The position numbers and the translations under genes were made by a program. Shown in pieces: positions 1-7,581 of a DNA stretch of 34,449 bases; position 1 is the stretch's first letter, and each line of letters begins with the position of its first letter. The notes beneath the pieces were generated by a model. That model worked only from the letters and a program-made list of their open reading frames with translations. It had not been told where the DNA came from and searched no databases. This DNA comes from Lachnospiraceae bacterium. Lineage in GTDB: Bacteria; Bacillota; Clostridia; Lachnospirales; Lachnospiraceae. Where the stretch lies: NCBI GenBank assembly GCA_024687745.1, contig JAILEM010000156.1, positions 1-34,449 of the forward strand, read 5' to 3'.

Positions 1-27
1 CTCCTGACTACGGGCACTAAACCCCTG

Positions 28-56
28 TTTATATTTTAAAGGATTATCCTTATAAT
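28..56 (+). promoter_or_regulatory. Possible sigma-A promoter
   Basis: A TATAAT box at 51-56 has TTTATA at 28-33 with a 17-base spacer. A 6-1-6 palindrome (AAGGAT-T-ATCCTT, 39-51) abuts the -10 box. No plus-strand gene follows before the terminator at 141-171, so any product would be a short RNA. The call rests only on the boxes. Confidence 0.3.
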
Positions 57-59
57 GAT

Positions 60-84
60 TTGTCGTATATATTATATCCGACAA
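60..84. repeat. Inverted repeat TTGTCG / CGACAA
   Basis: TTGTCG at 60-65 and CGACAA at 79-84 form 6-bp arms around an AT-rich 13-base centre. It lies just after the possible -10 box at 51-56, so it could be an operator or an RNA hairpin. No function is known. Confidence 0.4.
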
Positions 85-140
85 TAACGTAACAAGTATA
101 TCACTATTATTTTATTATGTGTATTGTTTTTGACAAAAAA

Positions 141-178
141 AATGAGCTGCATACATCATATGCAGCTCATTTTTTTAC
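141..178. terminator. Bidirectional rho-independent terminator
   Basis: AATGAGCTGCAT (141-152) pairs with ATGCAGCTCATT (160-171), a perfect 12-bp stem with a 7-base loop. A T-run follows on the plus strand and an A-run precedes it, so it should work in both directions. It ends the small minus-strand gene at 187-405. Confidence 0.85.
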
Positions 179-186
179 TAAATTTT

Positions 187-405
187 TTACTGAACATTTG
201 TCATCTCGATCGCAGGTCTCATTCCGGGATAAAAGGATGTAGTGATCATTCCTGTATTAGCAAGTCCCATGATATAATTCATATTGATCATTACCATCAT
301 TAAACCCTTCTCCTGCACTACGTTTCCTATTGTAGGTACTACTCCGTTTTTTCTGATATAGTTCCCAATAAACGTAGCTATCTCAGTTTGCAGTGAACTA
401 TCCAT
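187..405 (-). CDS. Small hypothetical protein (72 aa)
   Basis: I do not recognise a family. The protein starts with a polar stretch (MDSSLQTEIATFIGNYIRKN), followed by a Met-rich, moderately hydrophobic middle (about residues 35-55). There is no convincing signal peptide or full membrane helix. Two observations support a real gene: a purine-rich ribosome binding site (GAAAGAAGGGAA) sits just upstream of the ATG, and a strong terminator lies immediately after the stop. It is monocistronic and divergent from the ABC transporter operon. Function is unknown. Confidence 0.6.
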   Translation of the reverse strand: MDSSLQTEIATFIGNYIRKNGVVPTIGNVVQEKGLMMVMINMNYIMGLANTGMITTSFYPGMRPAIEMTNVQ

Positions 406-594
406 TTCCCTTCTTTCCTTTCTTCCAGTCGCCCTTATTATTTTCCCTCCTTGATCCTTCTTCCTGCCGTAAAGATTTCTTTGATGATCCTCTTCTCAGA
501 CAGAAGCCGTTACATTGTTCAGTATCCGTTCAATATACTACATATATAATCTAACGGATAAATGTGTACAAAATATATGTAATTTATAAAAAAA

Positions 595-624
595 TTATGA
601 AATATTAAAATATTGATCTATAAT
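595..624 (+). promoter_or_regulatory. Possible promoter of the ABC transporter operon
   Basis: TTATGA at 595-600 and a perfect TATAAT at 619-624 are separated by 18 bases, about 65 bases before the first gene. The surrounding DNA is very AT-rich, so chance matches are likely. The rest of the 406-689 gap shows nothing I can name. Confidence 0.35.
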
Positions 625-689
625 AGTATTATACGATCAAATTCCCATAAAGACATTTAAATTTTTGATTCATAAGAGGAACAATCATA

Positions 690-1790
690 ATGAAGGTAGT
701 TCTTAAAAATCTGACAAAAAAATTTCCTGACAGGAACAAAAAAAACAGTTATGTCACCGCTGTTAATGATTTTAATTTTGAGATACCCGACGGAAAACTT
801 GTTGCACTTCTTGGCCCCTCGGGCTGCGGAAAGAGCACTGCCCTTAATCTGATCTGCGGACTTGAAAAACCTACCGCCGGACAGATCTTTTTTGACGATA
901 CTGATGTCACTTCTCTCCCTCCCGAAAGAAGAGGCGTCGGAATGGTATTTCAGAATTATGCTCTTTATCCTCATCTATCTGTAAGACAGAATATAATATT
1001 TCCGCTGGAAAACCTTAAGGGTGAAAATAAACTTACAAAGGACCAAATGAACGAAAAGGCTGTAGAGGTAGCTAAGCTTGTACAGATAGACGGACTGATG
1101 GAAAGAAGACCCGGTGAACTGTCGGGAGGACAACAGCAGAGAGTTGCGATAGCACGTGCCTTAGTTAAGACTCCCGGTATACTTTTGCTTGATGAACCAC
1201 TCTCAAATCTTGACGCAAGATTAAGAATACAGACAAGGGAGGAAATAAGACGTATCCAAAAGGAAACCGGGATAACCGCAATATTCGTCACCCATGATCA
1301 GGAAGAGGCCATGAGTATTTCCGATCTTATCATAGTAATGGAGACCGGAGTAATACAACAGATCGGAAAACCTCAGGATGTTTATGATGATCCCTGTAAT
1401 CTTTTTGTTGCAAAATTCCTCGGGACTCCCCCTGTAAATCTGTTCAGCGGAAGAATAAAAAATAAGACTCTGTTTATAGGAGAGGATCCTGTTATCTCTA
1501 CAGATTGCGAAGATACAGATGATATCACGGTGGGAATAAGACCCGAGGGATTTATTCCGGATAATAACGGAGGGCTTAAATGCCGGCTTGACAATATAGA
1601 GGTAATGGGCAGAGATACAAGTATGGTATCAACCCACCCCGCGGCGATCAGCAATCCCATACGATCCATAATCGCTGCGGATACAAAATATGACAGGAAA
1701 TCTTCAGAGGTGGCTTTTTCGGTAAAGCCCTCAAAACTGTTTCTCTTTGATAAGGACGGAAGCCGGATAAACAGGGATTTTATACCTTAA
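690..1790 (+). CDS. Sugar ABC transporter ATP-binding protein (MalK/UgpC type)
   Basis: This is the ATPase that powers a carbohydrate importer at the cytoplasmic face of the membrane. Visible motifs are Walker A GPSGCGKST (residues 42-50), Q-loop Gln88, signature LSGGQQQR (144-151), Walker B ILLLDEP (164-170), D-loop and switch His202. The C-terminal part after about residue 235 matches the OB/TOBE-like regulatory domain of the MalK/UgpC/MsmK class in length (366 aa total). It is the first gene of a five-gene operon; the first permease follows after 10 bases. In many Firmicutes one such ATPase serves several importers, so its dedication to this one is inferred from position. The substrate cannot be read from sequence. 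Confidence 0.95.
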   Translation: MKVVLKNLTKKFPDRNKKNSYVTAVNDFNFEIPDGKLVALLGPSGCGKSTALNLICGLEKPTAGQIFFDDTDVTSLPPERRGVGMVFQNYALYPHLSVRQNIIFPLENLKGENKLTKDQMNEKAVEVAKLVQIDGLMERRPGELSGGQQQRVAIARALVKTPGILLLDEPLSNLDARLRIQTREEIRRIQKETGITAIFVTHDQEEAMSISDLIIVMETGVIQQIGKPQDVYDDPCNLFVAKFLGTPPVNLFSGRIKNKTLFIGEDPVISTDCEDTDDITVGIRPEGFIPDNNGGLKCRLDNIEVMGRDTSMVSTHPAAISNPIRSIIAADTKYDRKSSEVAFSVKPSKLFLFDKDGSRINRDFIP

Positions 1791-1800
1791 GGAGTCTGAG

Positions 1801-2682
1801 ATGAACAAGAATTTAAAGGGTTTTTTATATCTCCTTCCCGCACTTTTATTCTTAAGTGTATTTATGATATATCCTCTTATCGATGTTCTCATATATTCAT
1901 TTGAAGAGGGTTATAATTTTGCATCGCAAACCTATAAAGGTATAGGTTTATATAACTATTTCTATGTGCTCAGGGATCCTTATTTCATACAGGCTCTTAA
2001 AAATACTTTTATCATCGTGATCATCACGGTACCTGTATCCACGGGGCTTGCTTTGGTCATAGCTTATCTGCTGAGTCTGATAAAACCATTAAGGGACTTT
2101 TTCCAGACCGTGTACTTTCTTCCCTATGTCACGAATACTCTCGCCGTCGGTCTGGTATTTATGATCCTGTTTAAGAAGACTCCTTATTCAGACGGACTCA
2201 TAAACGTACTTATCAATGCATTTGGAGGAAGCTCTGTAGATTTTATTGACGGTCCTTATGCTGCCAAAATGTTTGTGATGTGTTTTTATACAATATGGGT
2301 AGTCCTTCCCTTTAAGATCCTTATTCTTACAAGCGCTCTCGCTTCCGTAGACCCAAATTACTATAAAGCCGCAAAGGTAGATGGAACCGGCAGCTTTAGG
2401 ATTTTTTTCAGAATTACTCTCCCCATGATCTCACCCATGATTTTTTATCTGATAATCACCGGTTTTATAGGAGCTTTTAAAGCATACAGCGATGAAGTGG
2501 CTCTCTTTGGAACCGATCTTAATTCAGCGGGAATGAATACTATCGTCGGATATATATATGACATGCTCTACGGAGACAGCGGAGGTTATCCTTCCTATGC
2601 TGCAGCTGCGGCCCTCATACTTTTTATCATCGTACTTACGATAACCTGTATCAATCTGCTTATAAGCAAAAGGAAATATTAG
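1801..2682 (+). CDS. Sugar ABC transporter permease (MalF type)
   Basis: This is the first of two membrane subunits of a carbohydrate importer. It has about six hydrophobic segments, the first at residues 8-30, and the EAA loop that docks onto the ATPase (YYKAAKVDGTGSFRIFFRITLP, near residues 190-210). The 293-aa length is normal for a UgpA/MalF-like permease without the large periplasmic insertion. An AAGGAG site lies just upstream. It sits between the ATPase and the second permease. Substrate is undetermined. Confidence 0.93.
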   Translation: MNKNLKGFLYLLPALLFLSVFMIYPLIDVLIYSFEEGYNFASQTYKGIGLYNYFYVLRDPYFIQALKNTFIIVIITVPVSTGLALVIAYLLSLIKPLRDFFQTVYFLPYVTNTLAVGLVFMILFKKTPYSDGLINVLINAFGGSSVDFIDGPYAAKMFVMCFYTIWVVLPFKILILTSALASVDPNYYKAAKVDGTGSFRIFFRITLPMISPMIFYLIITGFIGAFKAYSDEVALFGTDLNSAGMNTIVGYIYDMLYGDSGGYPSYAAAAALILFIIVLTITCINLLISKRKY

Positions 2683-2747
2683 TTCATATAAATGATAAAG
2701 GCCTGCAGCAAAACCCGATATCATGATAACAGAGGAATCTAAAGTAA

Positions 2748-3623
2748 ATGGAAGAAAAAAACAGTTATACGATCAATGAAAAAAATTACAGAACCGTTAA
2801 ACTTGTAAAAAATATCTTTATCTATCTCATACTGGGCTTATGGGCTATCATAGTCCTTTTCCCTTTTTACTGGATGCTCCTGACCTCCGTAAAAAGCTAC
2901 AGTGCTTATAATTCGGAATATATACCGTCATTTTTTACGACATCCCCGACGTTCCAAAACTATATCGATGCATTTTCAGCGGTCCCGCTTGGAAGATATT
3001 TTATAAATACGATAATTTTTACTTTATTTACAACACTTATAATGTTGATAGTCATAGTACTTTCCGCATATGCATTTGCGCGAATTGATTTTAAGGGACG
3101 ATCTGTTCTTTTTGCGTTTTTTCTGTCACTTATGATGATTCCCAATGAGCTTGTTATAATAACAAACTTTGTAACTATTACCGATCTTGATATGAGAAAT
3201 ACATATATGGGACTCATACTTCCTTCAGTTACTTCAGTCTTTTATATCTATCTGCTAAAAGAAAACTTTGAGCAGATACCCGAGGAATTATATAAAGCAG
3301 CCAAGGTCGACGGTACATCAGACCTGAAATATCTTCTAAAGGTCATGCTCCCGATATCGAAACCTACTGTTGTTACGGTAGTCATACTTAAGGTTATAGA
3401 ATGCTGGAATTCCTATGTCTGGCCAAGACTTATAACCGATGATCCCGATTATTTCCTTGTGTCAAACGGTATACAGGAAATAAGGGAAAACGGCTTTGGA
3501 AGGGAGAATATTCCTGCCATGATGGCCGCCGTGGTCGTAGTATCAGTTCCTCTTATCGTAATTTTTCTGATATTCCGCGATAAGATCATGGAAGGTGTAT
3601 CCAGAGGAGGTACAAAGGGATGA
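2748..3623 (+). CDS. Sugar ABC transporter permease (MalG type)
   Basis: Second membrane subunit of the importer. It has six predicted membrane segments, a cytoplasmic N-terminal tail of about 25 residues, and the EAA loop (LYKAAKVDGTSDLKYLLKVMLPISKP). The C-terminus keeps the GxxxGxxKG-like ending seen in MalG/UgpE proteins (MEGVSRGGTKG). The stop overlaps the binding-protein start by 4 bases, indicating translational coupling. A 65-base gap separates it from the first permease. Confidence 0.93.
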   Translation: MEEKNSYTINEKNYRTVKLVKNIFIYLILGLWAIIVLFPFYWMLLTSVKSYSAYNSEYIPSFFTTSPTFQNYIDAFSAVPLGRYFINTIIFTLFTTLIMLIVIVLSAYAFARIDFKGRSVLFAFFLSLMMIPNELVIITNFVTITDLDMRNTYMGLILPSVTSVFYIYLLKENFEQIPEELYKAAKVDGTSDLKYLLKVMLPISKPTVVTVVILKVIECWNSYVWPRLITDDPDYFLVSNGIQEIRENGFGRENIPAMMAAVVVVSVPLIVIFLIFRDKIMEGVSRGGTKG

Positions 3624-5233
3624 GATCATTTTCTTATAAAAAACATCTTACCTTTCCCCTTATCTTTATTCTGACATTATTTCTGACAGGATGTCACGGA
3701 AGCAGAGGGAAGGATCCGTTTGTGATCCCGGAGGAATTCAATGAAGAAGCAAATTATGAGATAACCTTCTGGGCAAAAAATGACACAAATATTACCCAGA
3801 CAAAAATATATGAAAAGGCGATTTCCGATTTTGAAGAGTATTACCCGAACATTCATGTAAATCTCCGTCTCTATACAGATTACGGAAAGATCTATAATGA
3901 TGTTATCACCAATATCTCTACCGATACGACTCCAAATGTATGTATAACCTACCCCGACCATATAGCCACATACCTTACCGGAAGCAATGTTATAATACCC
4001 CTGGATGAGATCATGGAAGATAAAAAATACGGACTTAATGGATCAGAAGTCAGATTTGATGCCCCCTCCAAGGACGAGATAATACCGAAATTTCTTGAAG
4101 AATGCTCTATTAACGGAACCACCTATGCCCTTCCGTATATGCGGTCTACAGAGGCCTGTTACATTAATAAGACTTATGTTGAGGCTTTAGGATTTACCAT
4201 CCCTGATATTCTTACCTGGGATTTTATCTGGGAGGTTTCGGAAGCTGCCCTTGAAAAAAACGATTCCGGAAATTATGCGGTAAATGATCAGAAGGTTCTG
4301 ATACCGTTTATATATAAGTCAACCGACAATATGATGATACAGATGCTTCGTCAGAGGAATGCCGGGTATTCCGACAGTGACGGTAATATCCTTATATTCA
4401 ATGATACTACAAAGGAGCTTCTTAAAACGATCGCAGGTCATGCAAATACCGGTGCTTTTTCTACCTTTAAGATTTCCGGCTATCCCGCTAATTTCCTGAA
4501 TTCCGGACAGTGTATCTTTGCAATTGATTCCACAGCGGGTTCAACCTGGATGGGAACCAATGCACCGTTATCGGATATAAGCAAGGACAAGATCAGGGAT
4601 TTTGAAACTGAGATAAGACCTGTTCCGCAGTTTGATACAACAGACACTGAAATGATATCCCAGGGACCCTCGATCTGCGTGTTTAACAAGTCCGACAATA
4701 ATGAGGTACTGGCTTCCTGGCTCTTTGTCCAGTTCATGCTTACAAACAGCGTTCAGAACGCCTATGCAATGACGGAAGGATATATACCCGTTACAACAAA
4801 GGCTGTTGAATCTACGGAATATAAGGATTATATATCACGTGCGGGAGAAGACAATGATGATCACTATGATATAAAGATCAAAGCCTCCACTCTCATTGTG
4901 GATAATATTGACAATACCTTTGTTACACCCGTATTTAACGGCTCAACCTCACTCAGGGATGCATCAGGCTCTCTTATTGAAAATGTTACTAAATCAGTGA
5001 GACGAAAAGAAACCGTTGATGACAGCTATCTGGACGCCCTCTTTAAAAAGGTAAACTCTCAGTACCGCCTTGACTCTACGGCCCGCATTAATACCGATGA
5101 TGAGAGCCTGTCCGTATCATCCCTTCCAAGGGAGTCAAAGATATTACTTTTAAGTCTGTTGATAATATGGATATTTATAATCATGTACGTGCTTTTTTCA
5201 AAATTTAAAAGAAAGGATATGAAGCTGAATTGA
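3620..5233 (+). CDS. Extracellular solute-binding lipoprotein with C-terminal membrane segment
   Basis: This is the substrate receptor of the sugar importer, family 1 solute-binding type. The N-terminus is a lipoprotein signal peptide ending LTGC, with lipidated Cys25. The body shows the expected features: ITFWAKND start, SDFEEYYPNIHVNLRLYTDYGKIYNDVITNI, ALPYMRSTEACYINK, and a late WLFVQFMLT block. At 537 aa it is longer than the usual 420-450. The excess is C-terminal and includes one strong hydrophobic helix (about 508-526) followed by a basic tail (SKFKRKDMKLN), so the protein appears anchored at both ends. The start overlaps the permease stop by 4 bases; the stop overlaps the FRG gene. 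The sugar is unknown. Confidence 0.9.
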   Translation: MRSFSYKKHLTFPLIFILTLFLTGCHGSRGKDPFVIPEEFNEEANYEITFWAKNDTNITQTKIYEKAISDFEEYYPNIHVNLRLYTDYGKIYNDVITNISTDTTPNVCITYPDHIATYLTGSNVIIPLDEIMEDKKYGLNGSEVRFDAPSKDEIIPKFLEECSINGTTYALPYMRSTEACYINKTYVEALGFTIPDILTWDFIWEVSEAALEKNDSGNYAVNDQKVLIPFIYKSTDNMMIQMLRQRNAGYSDSDGNILIFNDTTKELLKTIAGHANTGAFSTFKISGYPANFLNSGQCIFAIDSTAGSTWMGTNAPLSDISKDKIRDFETEIRPVPQFDTTDTEMISQGPSICVFNKSDNNEVLASWLFVQFMLTNSVQNAYAMTEGYIPVTTKAVESTEYKDYISRAGEDNDDHYDIKIKASTLIVDNIDNTFVTPVFNGSTSLRDASGSLIENVTKSVRRKETVDDSYLDALFKKVNSQYRLDSTARINTDDESLSVSSLPRESKILLLSLLIIWIFIIMYVLFSKFKRKDMKLN

Positions 5234-6033
5234 TAAAGGTTATAAGAATATCAAAGATCGAAGAATTACTCCCTCTTTTCACGGAACAGGATTATCGTCC
5301 CGATCTTAAAAGAAACCGGGGAATGTATATTTACCGTGGGATGTCAGATGCATCCTTTAATATGAATACAAGTCTTTCAAGAAACTGTAAGGATCTTCAG
5401 AAGACCCTTGAACCGGCAATCCTTGAAAACTTTGCAAAATATGCAGTAGCAAGTGACCCTCTTGTTGCAGGTTCAGTATGGCGGCAGATTATCGTAGGAC
5501 AGCACTATGGACTACCCACAAGACTTCTTGACTGGACTCATTCACCTCTTGTCGGTCTGCACTTTGCAACAAATGAAGAGAATCTTGAAAACATGGATAA
5601 ACACGACTGTGTAGTATGGCGAATGGATATGGCCGAAATGCTTTCGATCCTTCCCGGAGCATACAGAGAAGAGGTCAATAAGATGCAATCAACAATTTTT
5701 TCCATAGACATGCTTAAAAACCTCACAAACAATTCCCTCACCCAATATGATATAGATATGGGGAACAATGCTATGGTGATAATCGAACCGCCTTCAATGA
5801 ACGAAAGAATAGTAAATCAGTATTCCTTCTTTGCGGTTGTACCGATGGGTATCGATAACGTGGAAGACTTTCTTGATAAAAAAACAGATAAAACGGTTAA
5901 ATATGTGATAGATAAGGATCTCAGATGGAGAATAAGAGATATGCTTGACCAGATGAATATAAGCGAAAGGATCGTTTATCCCGGCTTGTCCGGACTTTCA
6001 AAATGGATAGCAAGGCATTATTATGTTAAATAA
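5230..6033 (+). CDS. FRG-domain protein
   Basis: The protein carries the FRG domain, a domain of unclear biochemical function often found in accessory genes. Visible hallmarks are IYRGMSD (the F/Y-R-G motif, about residues 33-39), QHYGLPTRLLDWTHSPLVGLHFA (about 91-113), and the later P-x-R-x-x-Q-x-F block (EPPSMNERIVNQYSFF). It is predicted to be cytoplasmic, with no signal or membrane helix. The start is TTG at 5230, overlapping the TGA of the binding protein (TTGA), with GAAAGGA upstream. The first in-frame ATG would remove the FRG motif region, so TTG is preferred. The coupling to a sugar ABC operon is unusual; its role there is unknown. Confidence 0.85.
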   Translation: MIKVIRISKIEELLPLFTEQDYRPDLKRNRGMYIYRGMSDASFNMNTSLSRNCKDLQKTLEPAILENFAKYAVASDPLVAGSVWRQIIVGQHYGLPTRLLDWTHSPLVGLHFATNEENLENMDKHDCVVWRMDMAEMLSILPGAYREEVNKMQSTIFSIDMLKNLTNNSLTQYDIDMGNNAMVIIEPPSMNERIVNQYSFFAVVPMGIDNVEDFLDKKTDKTVKYVIDKDLRWRIRDMLDQMNISERIVYPGLSGLSKWIARHYYVK

Positions 6034-6041
6034 AAAAATTT

Positions 6042-6085
6042 AAAAACCCGGAATAAGACTGTTTAACTGTTTATTCCGGGTTTTT
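6042..6085. terminator. Bidirectional terminator between convergent genes
   Basis: AAAAACCCGGAATAA (6042-6056) pairs with TTATTCCGGGTTTTT (6071-6085), a 15-bp stem with a 14-base loop and A/T flanks on both sides. It lies between the FRG gene and the convergent lipoprotein gene, and should end both transcripts. Confidence 0.9.
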
Positions 6086-6150
6086 ACCTGATGCAGACTT
6101 AACTTTAATAAGTCTCTTTCCCTACTGTCCGTGAATAATAATATATCCTG

Positions 6151-6906
6151 TTACTTTACACTTATTGAAGTTATATGCGGATTTGCTCCCTCATACCAGT
6201 AAAGAAATCCCTCCATATCAACCTTATCTCCGACATTTAATTCTTTTACAGCCTTATAAACATCTGTGGAGGCATCGCATAAGTATGATTCAATGGTAAA
6301 TGAGAAGGTTTCTCCGTTACAGGATGCATTGAAGTAAAGATCGTCTCCTTCCGTTCCCGAACCATCCCAGTTATATAAATATGCAACTTCATTTCCTTCT
6401 GAATCTGTCTGTGCTTCTATGGTCATTCCCTTAAATGTAACAAACTGGTTCTGATGCTTGATAAGCTCATCGGTTCCAAGCATTGAAGTCACATCAAGAG
6501 CCTCTGCCACATAGTTTCCGTCCTCGATCTCAAAGGTTGCATCTATGATCTCTGTCTCTCCTGACCATTCGGATTTATAACCCTTTACCTTGATCTTTGT
6601 TCCGGGAGTCAGCTTTTCATAATCTTCTTCTGAACAGGCCATATTATAAAGAAAATATCCGCCATCCTTATCCTGAGTATAAACAGTGGCCTGATCCTCC
6701 CACCATGACTGCTTTGCCTGAACAAAGGTCTCTACAGTTACTTCTGAATCCAATGCAGCTGCGTCATAATCAGCATAGCTCATAACACCTTCGGATTTAG
6801 CAAATATATCCTCTGATCCTGAGGCTGATGCTGTATTACCCGTGCTGCAGGCTGTAAGACCCAATACCATAGCTGCGATCGTAAAAAATACAACTGCTTT
6901 TTTCAT
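6151..6906 (-). CDS. Lipoprotein with two OB-like domains
   Basis: A secreted lipoprotein of unknown function. The signal peptide MKKAVVFFTIAAMVLGLTACS ends in the lipobox LTAC. Two similar beta-rich halves follow: one with GGYFLYNM and GTKIKVKGYKSEWSGETEI, the other with VTFKGMTIEA and GDKVDMEGFLYWYEGANPHITSI. Their pattern (strand, linker, G-x-K/x-V-x-G-x) suggests tandem OB-fold domains. The ATG at 6906 is chosen because GGAAAGGA is correctly spaced from it; an in-frame ATG at 6915 sits on top of that site. It lies 31 bases after a small membrane-protein gene and is probably cotranscribed with it. Confidence 0.75.
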   Translation of the reverse strand: MKKAVVFFTIAAMVLGLTACSTGNTASASGSEDIFAKSEGVMSYADYDAAALDSEVTVETFVQAKQSWWEDQATVYTQDKDGGYFLYNMACSEEDYEKLTPGTKIKVKGYKSEWSGETEIIDATFEIEDGNYVAEALDVTSMLGTDELIKHQNQFVTFKGMTIEAQTDSEGNEVAYLYNWDGSGTEGDDLYFNASCNGETFSFTIESYLCDASTDVYKAVKELNVGDKVDMEGFLYWYEGANPHITSISVK

Positions 6907-6937
6907 AAAACACATCCTTTCCGCGCTGTGCGCCTAT

Positions 6938-7414
6938 TTATTTGATTGGTTTTGCGCCAGTCTTTTCCTGAAGCTTCTCTATTGCATTCTTCAAAAATCC
7001 TTTTTTCTTTGTCTCCTTTACCTCTGTTTTACCATGGAGACCTTTAACCCCGGTAATATATATACCGCTGACCGTTGCTTTTACTTCTTTTTTTACCGGA
7101 ACCTCATCAAAGATATTTTCATCACATATAAGATTCATCATCTGAGGACCTACCTTTGCCTTTACGATCGGGAGCTTGGTCCTTCTGAGATATTTGGGTG
7201 TCTGGTCAATGACGGCCTGTGGGAGACCTGATTCCTTGATCCGCATCCGTTTTTTGTCTATGATCAGCATGGAAACCGTCTGTTTATATGCCTCCATCTG
7301 CTCCTTCTGCTCAGCCTGCTTTTTCTGGGCTCTTTTTCCCAGAAAATACAAAACAATTATAGCGGCGATCATTACAACCAGCACTATAATAAAAATGATC
7401 ATTCCTTTTGACAT
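6938..7414 (-). CDS. Membrane-anchored protein of unknown function
   Basis: A 158-aa protein with one N-terminal membrane helix (MIIFIIVLVVMIAAIIVLYFLG), a short charged coiled stretch (KKQAEQKEQMEAYKQ), and a soluble part rich in Lys and Val (PKYLRRTKLPIVKAKVGPQMMNLICDENIFDEVPV). The tail is basic and amphipathic. The start at 7414 is preferred over 7456 because GGAGG lies 6 bases before this ATG. I do not recognise a named family. It forms a probable two-gene unit with the OB-like lipoprotein. Confidence 0.7.
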   Translation of the reverse strand: MSKGMIIFIIVLVVMIAAIIVLYFLGKRAQKKQAEQKEQMEAYKQTVSMLIIDKKRMRIKESGLPQAVIDQTPKYLRRTKLPIVKAKVGPQMMNLICDENIFDEVPVKKEVKATVSGIYITGVKGLHGKTEVKETKKKGFLKNAIEKLQEKTGAKPIK

Positions 7415-7477
7415 GTTTACCTCCAATAAGGCTGTCCCAGCCCTGTTTATATTCATTTGTTTGGCTCACAGTTATGT

Positions 7478-7507
7478 ATTGTATCATAGATATTAAATAA
7501 GGTACAA
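7478..7507 (-). promoter_or_regulatory. Promoter of the membrane protein/lipoprotein pair
   Basis: On the minus strand, TTGTAC (7507-7502) and TACAAT (7483-7478) are 18 bases apart, about 65 bases before the start at 7414. Both boxes match the sigma-A consensus at 4-5 of 6 positions. The region is divergent from the trigger-factor-like gene. Confidence 0.5.
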
Positions 7508-7519
7508 CAAAAAACTGTG

Positions 7520-7546
7520 TTTACTTACGGCAAAGTATGATAGAAT
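7520..7546 (+). promoter_or_regulatory. Promoter of the trigger-factor-like lipoprotein gene
   Basis: An extended -10 element (TGATAGAAT, 7538-7546) lies 35 bases before the start. The -35 match (TTTACT, 7520-7525) is at a short 15-base spacing, which the extended -10 could offset. Confidence 0.45.
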
Positions 7547-7581
7547 ACTTTTTATTGATGATATAAATGAGGTTTTATTTT

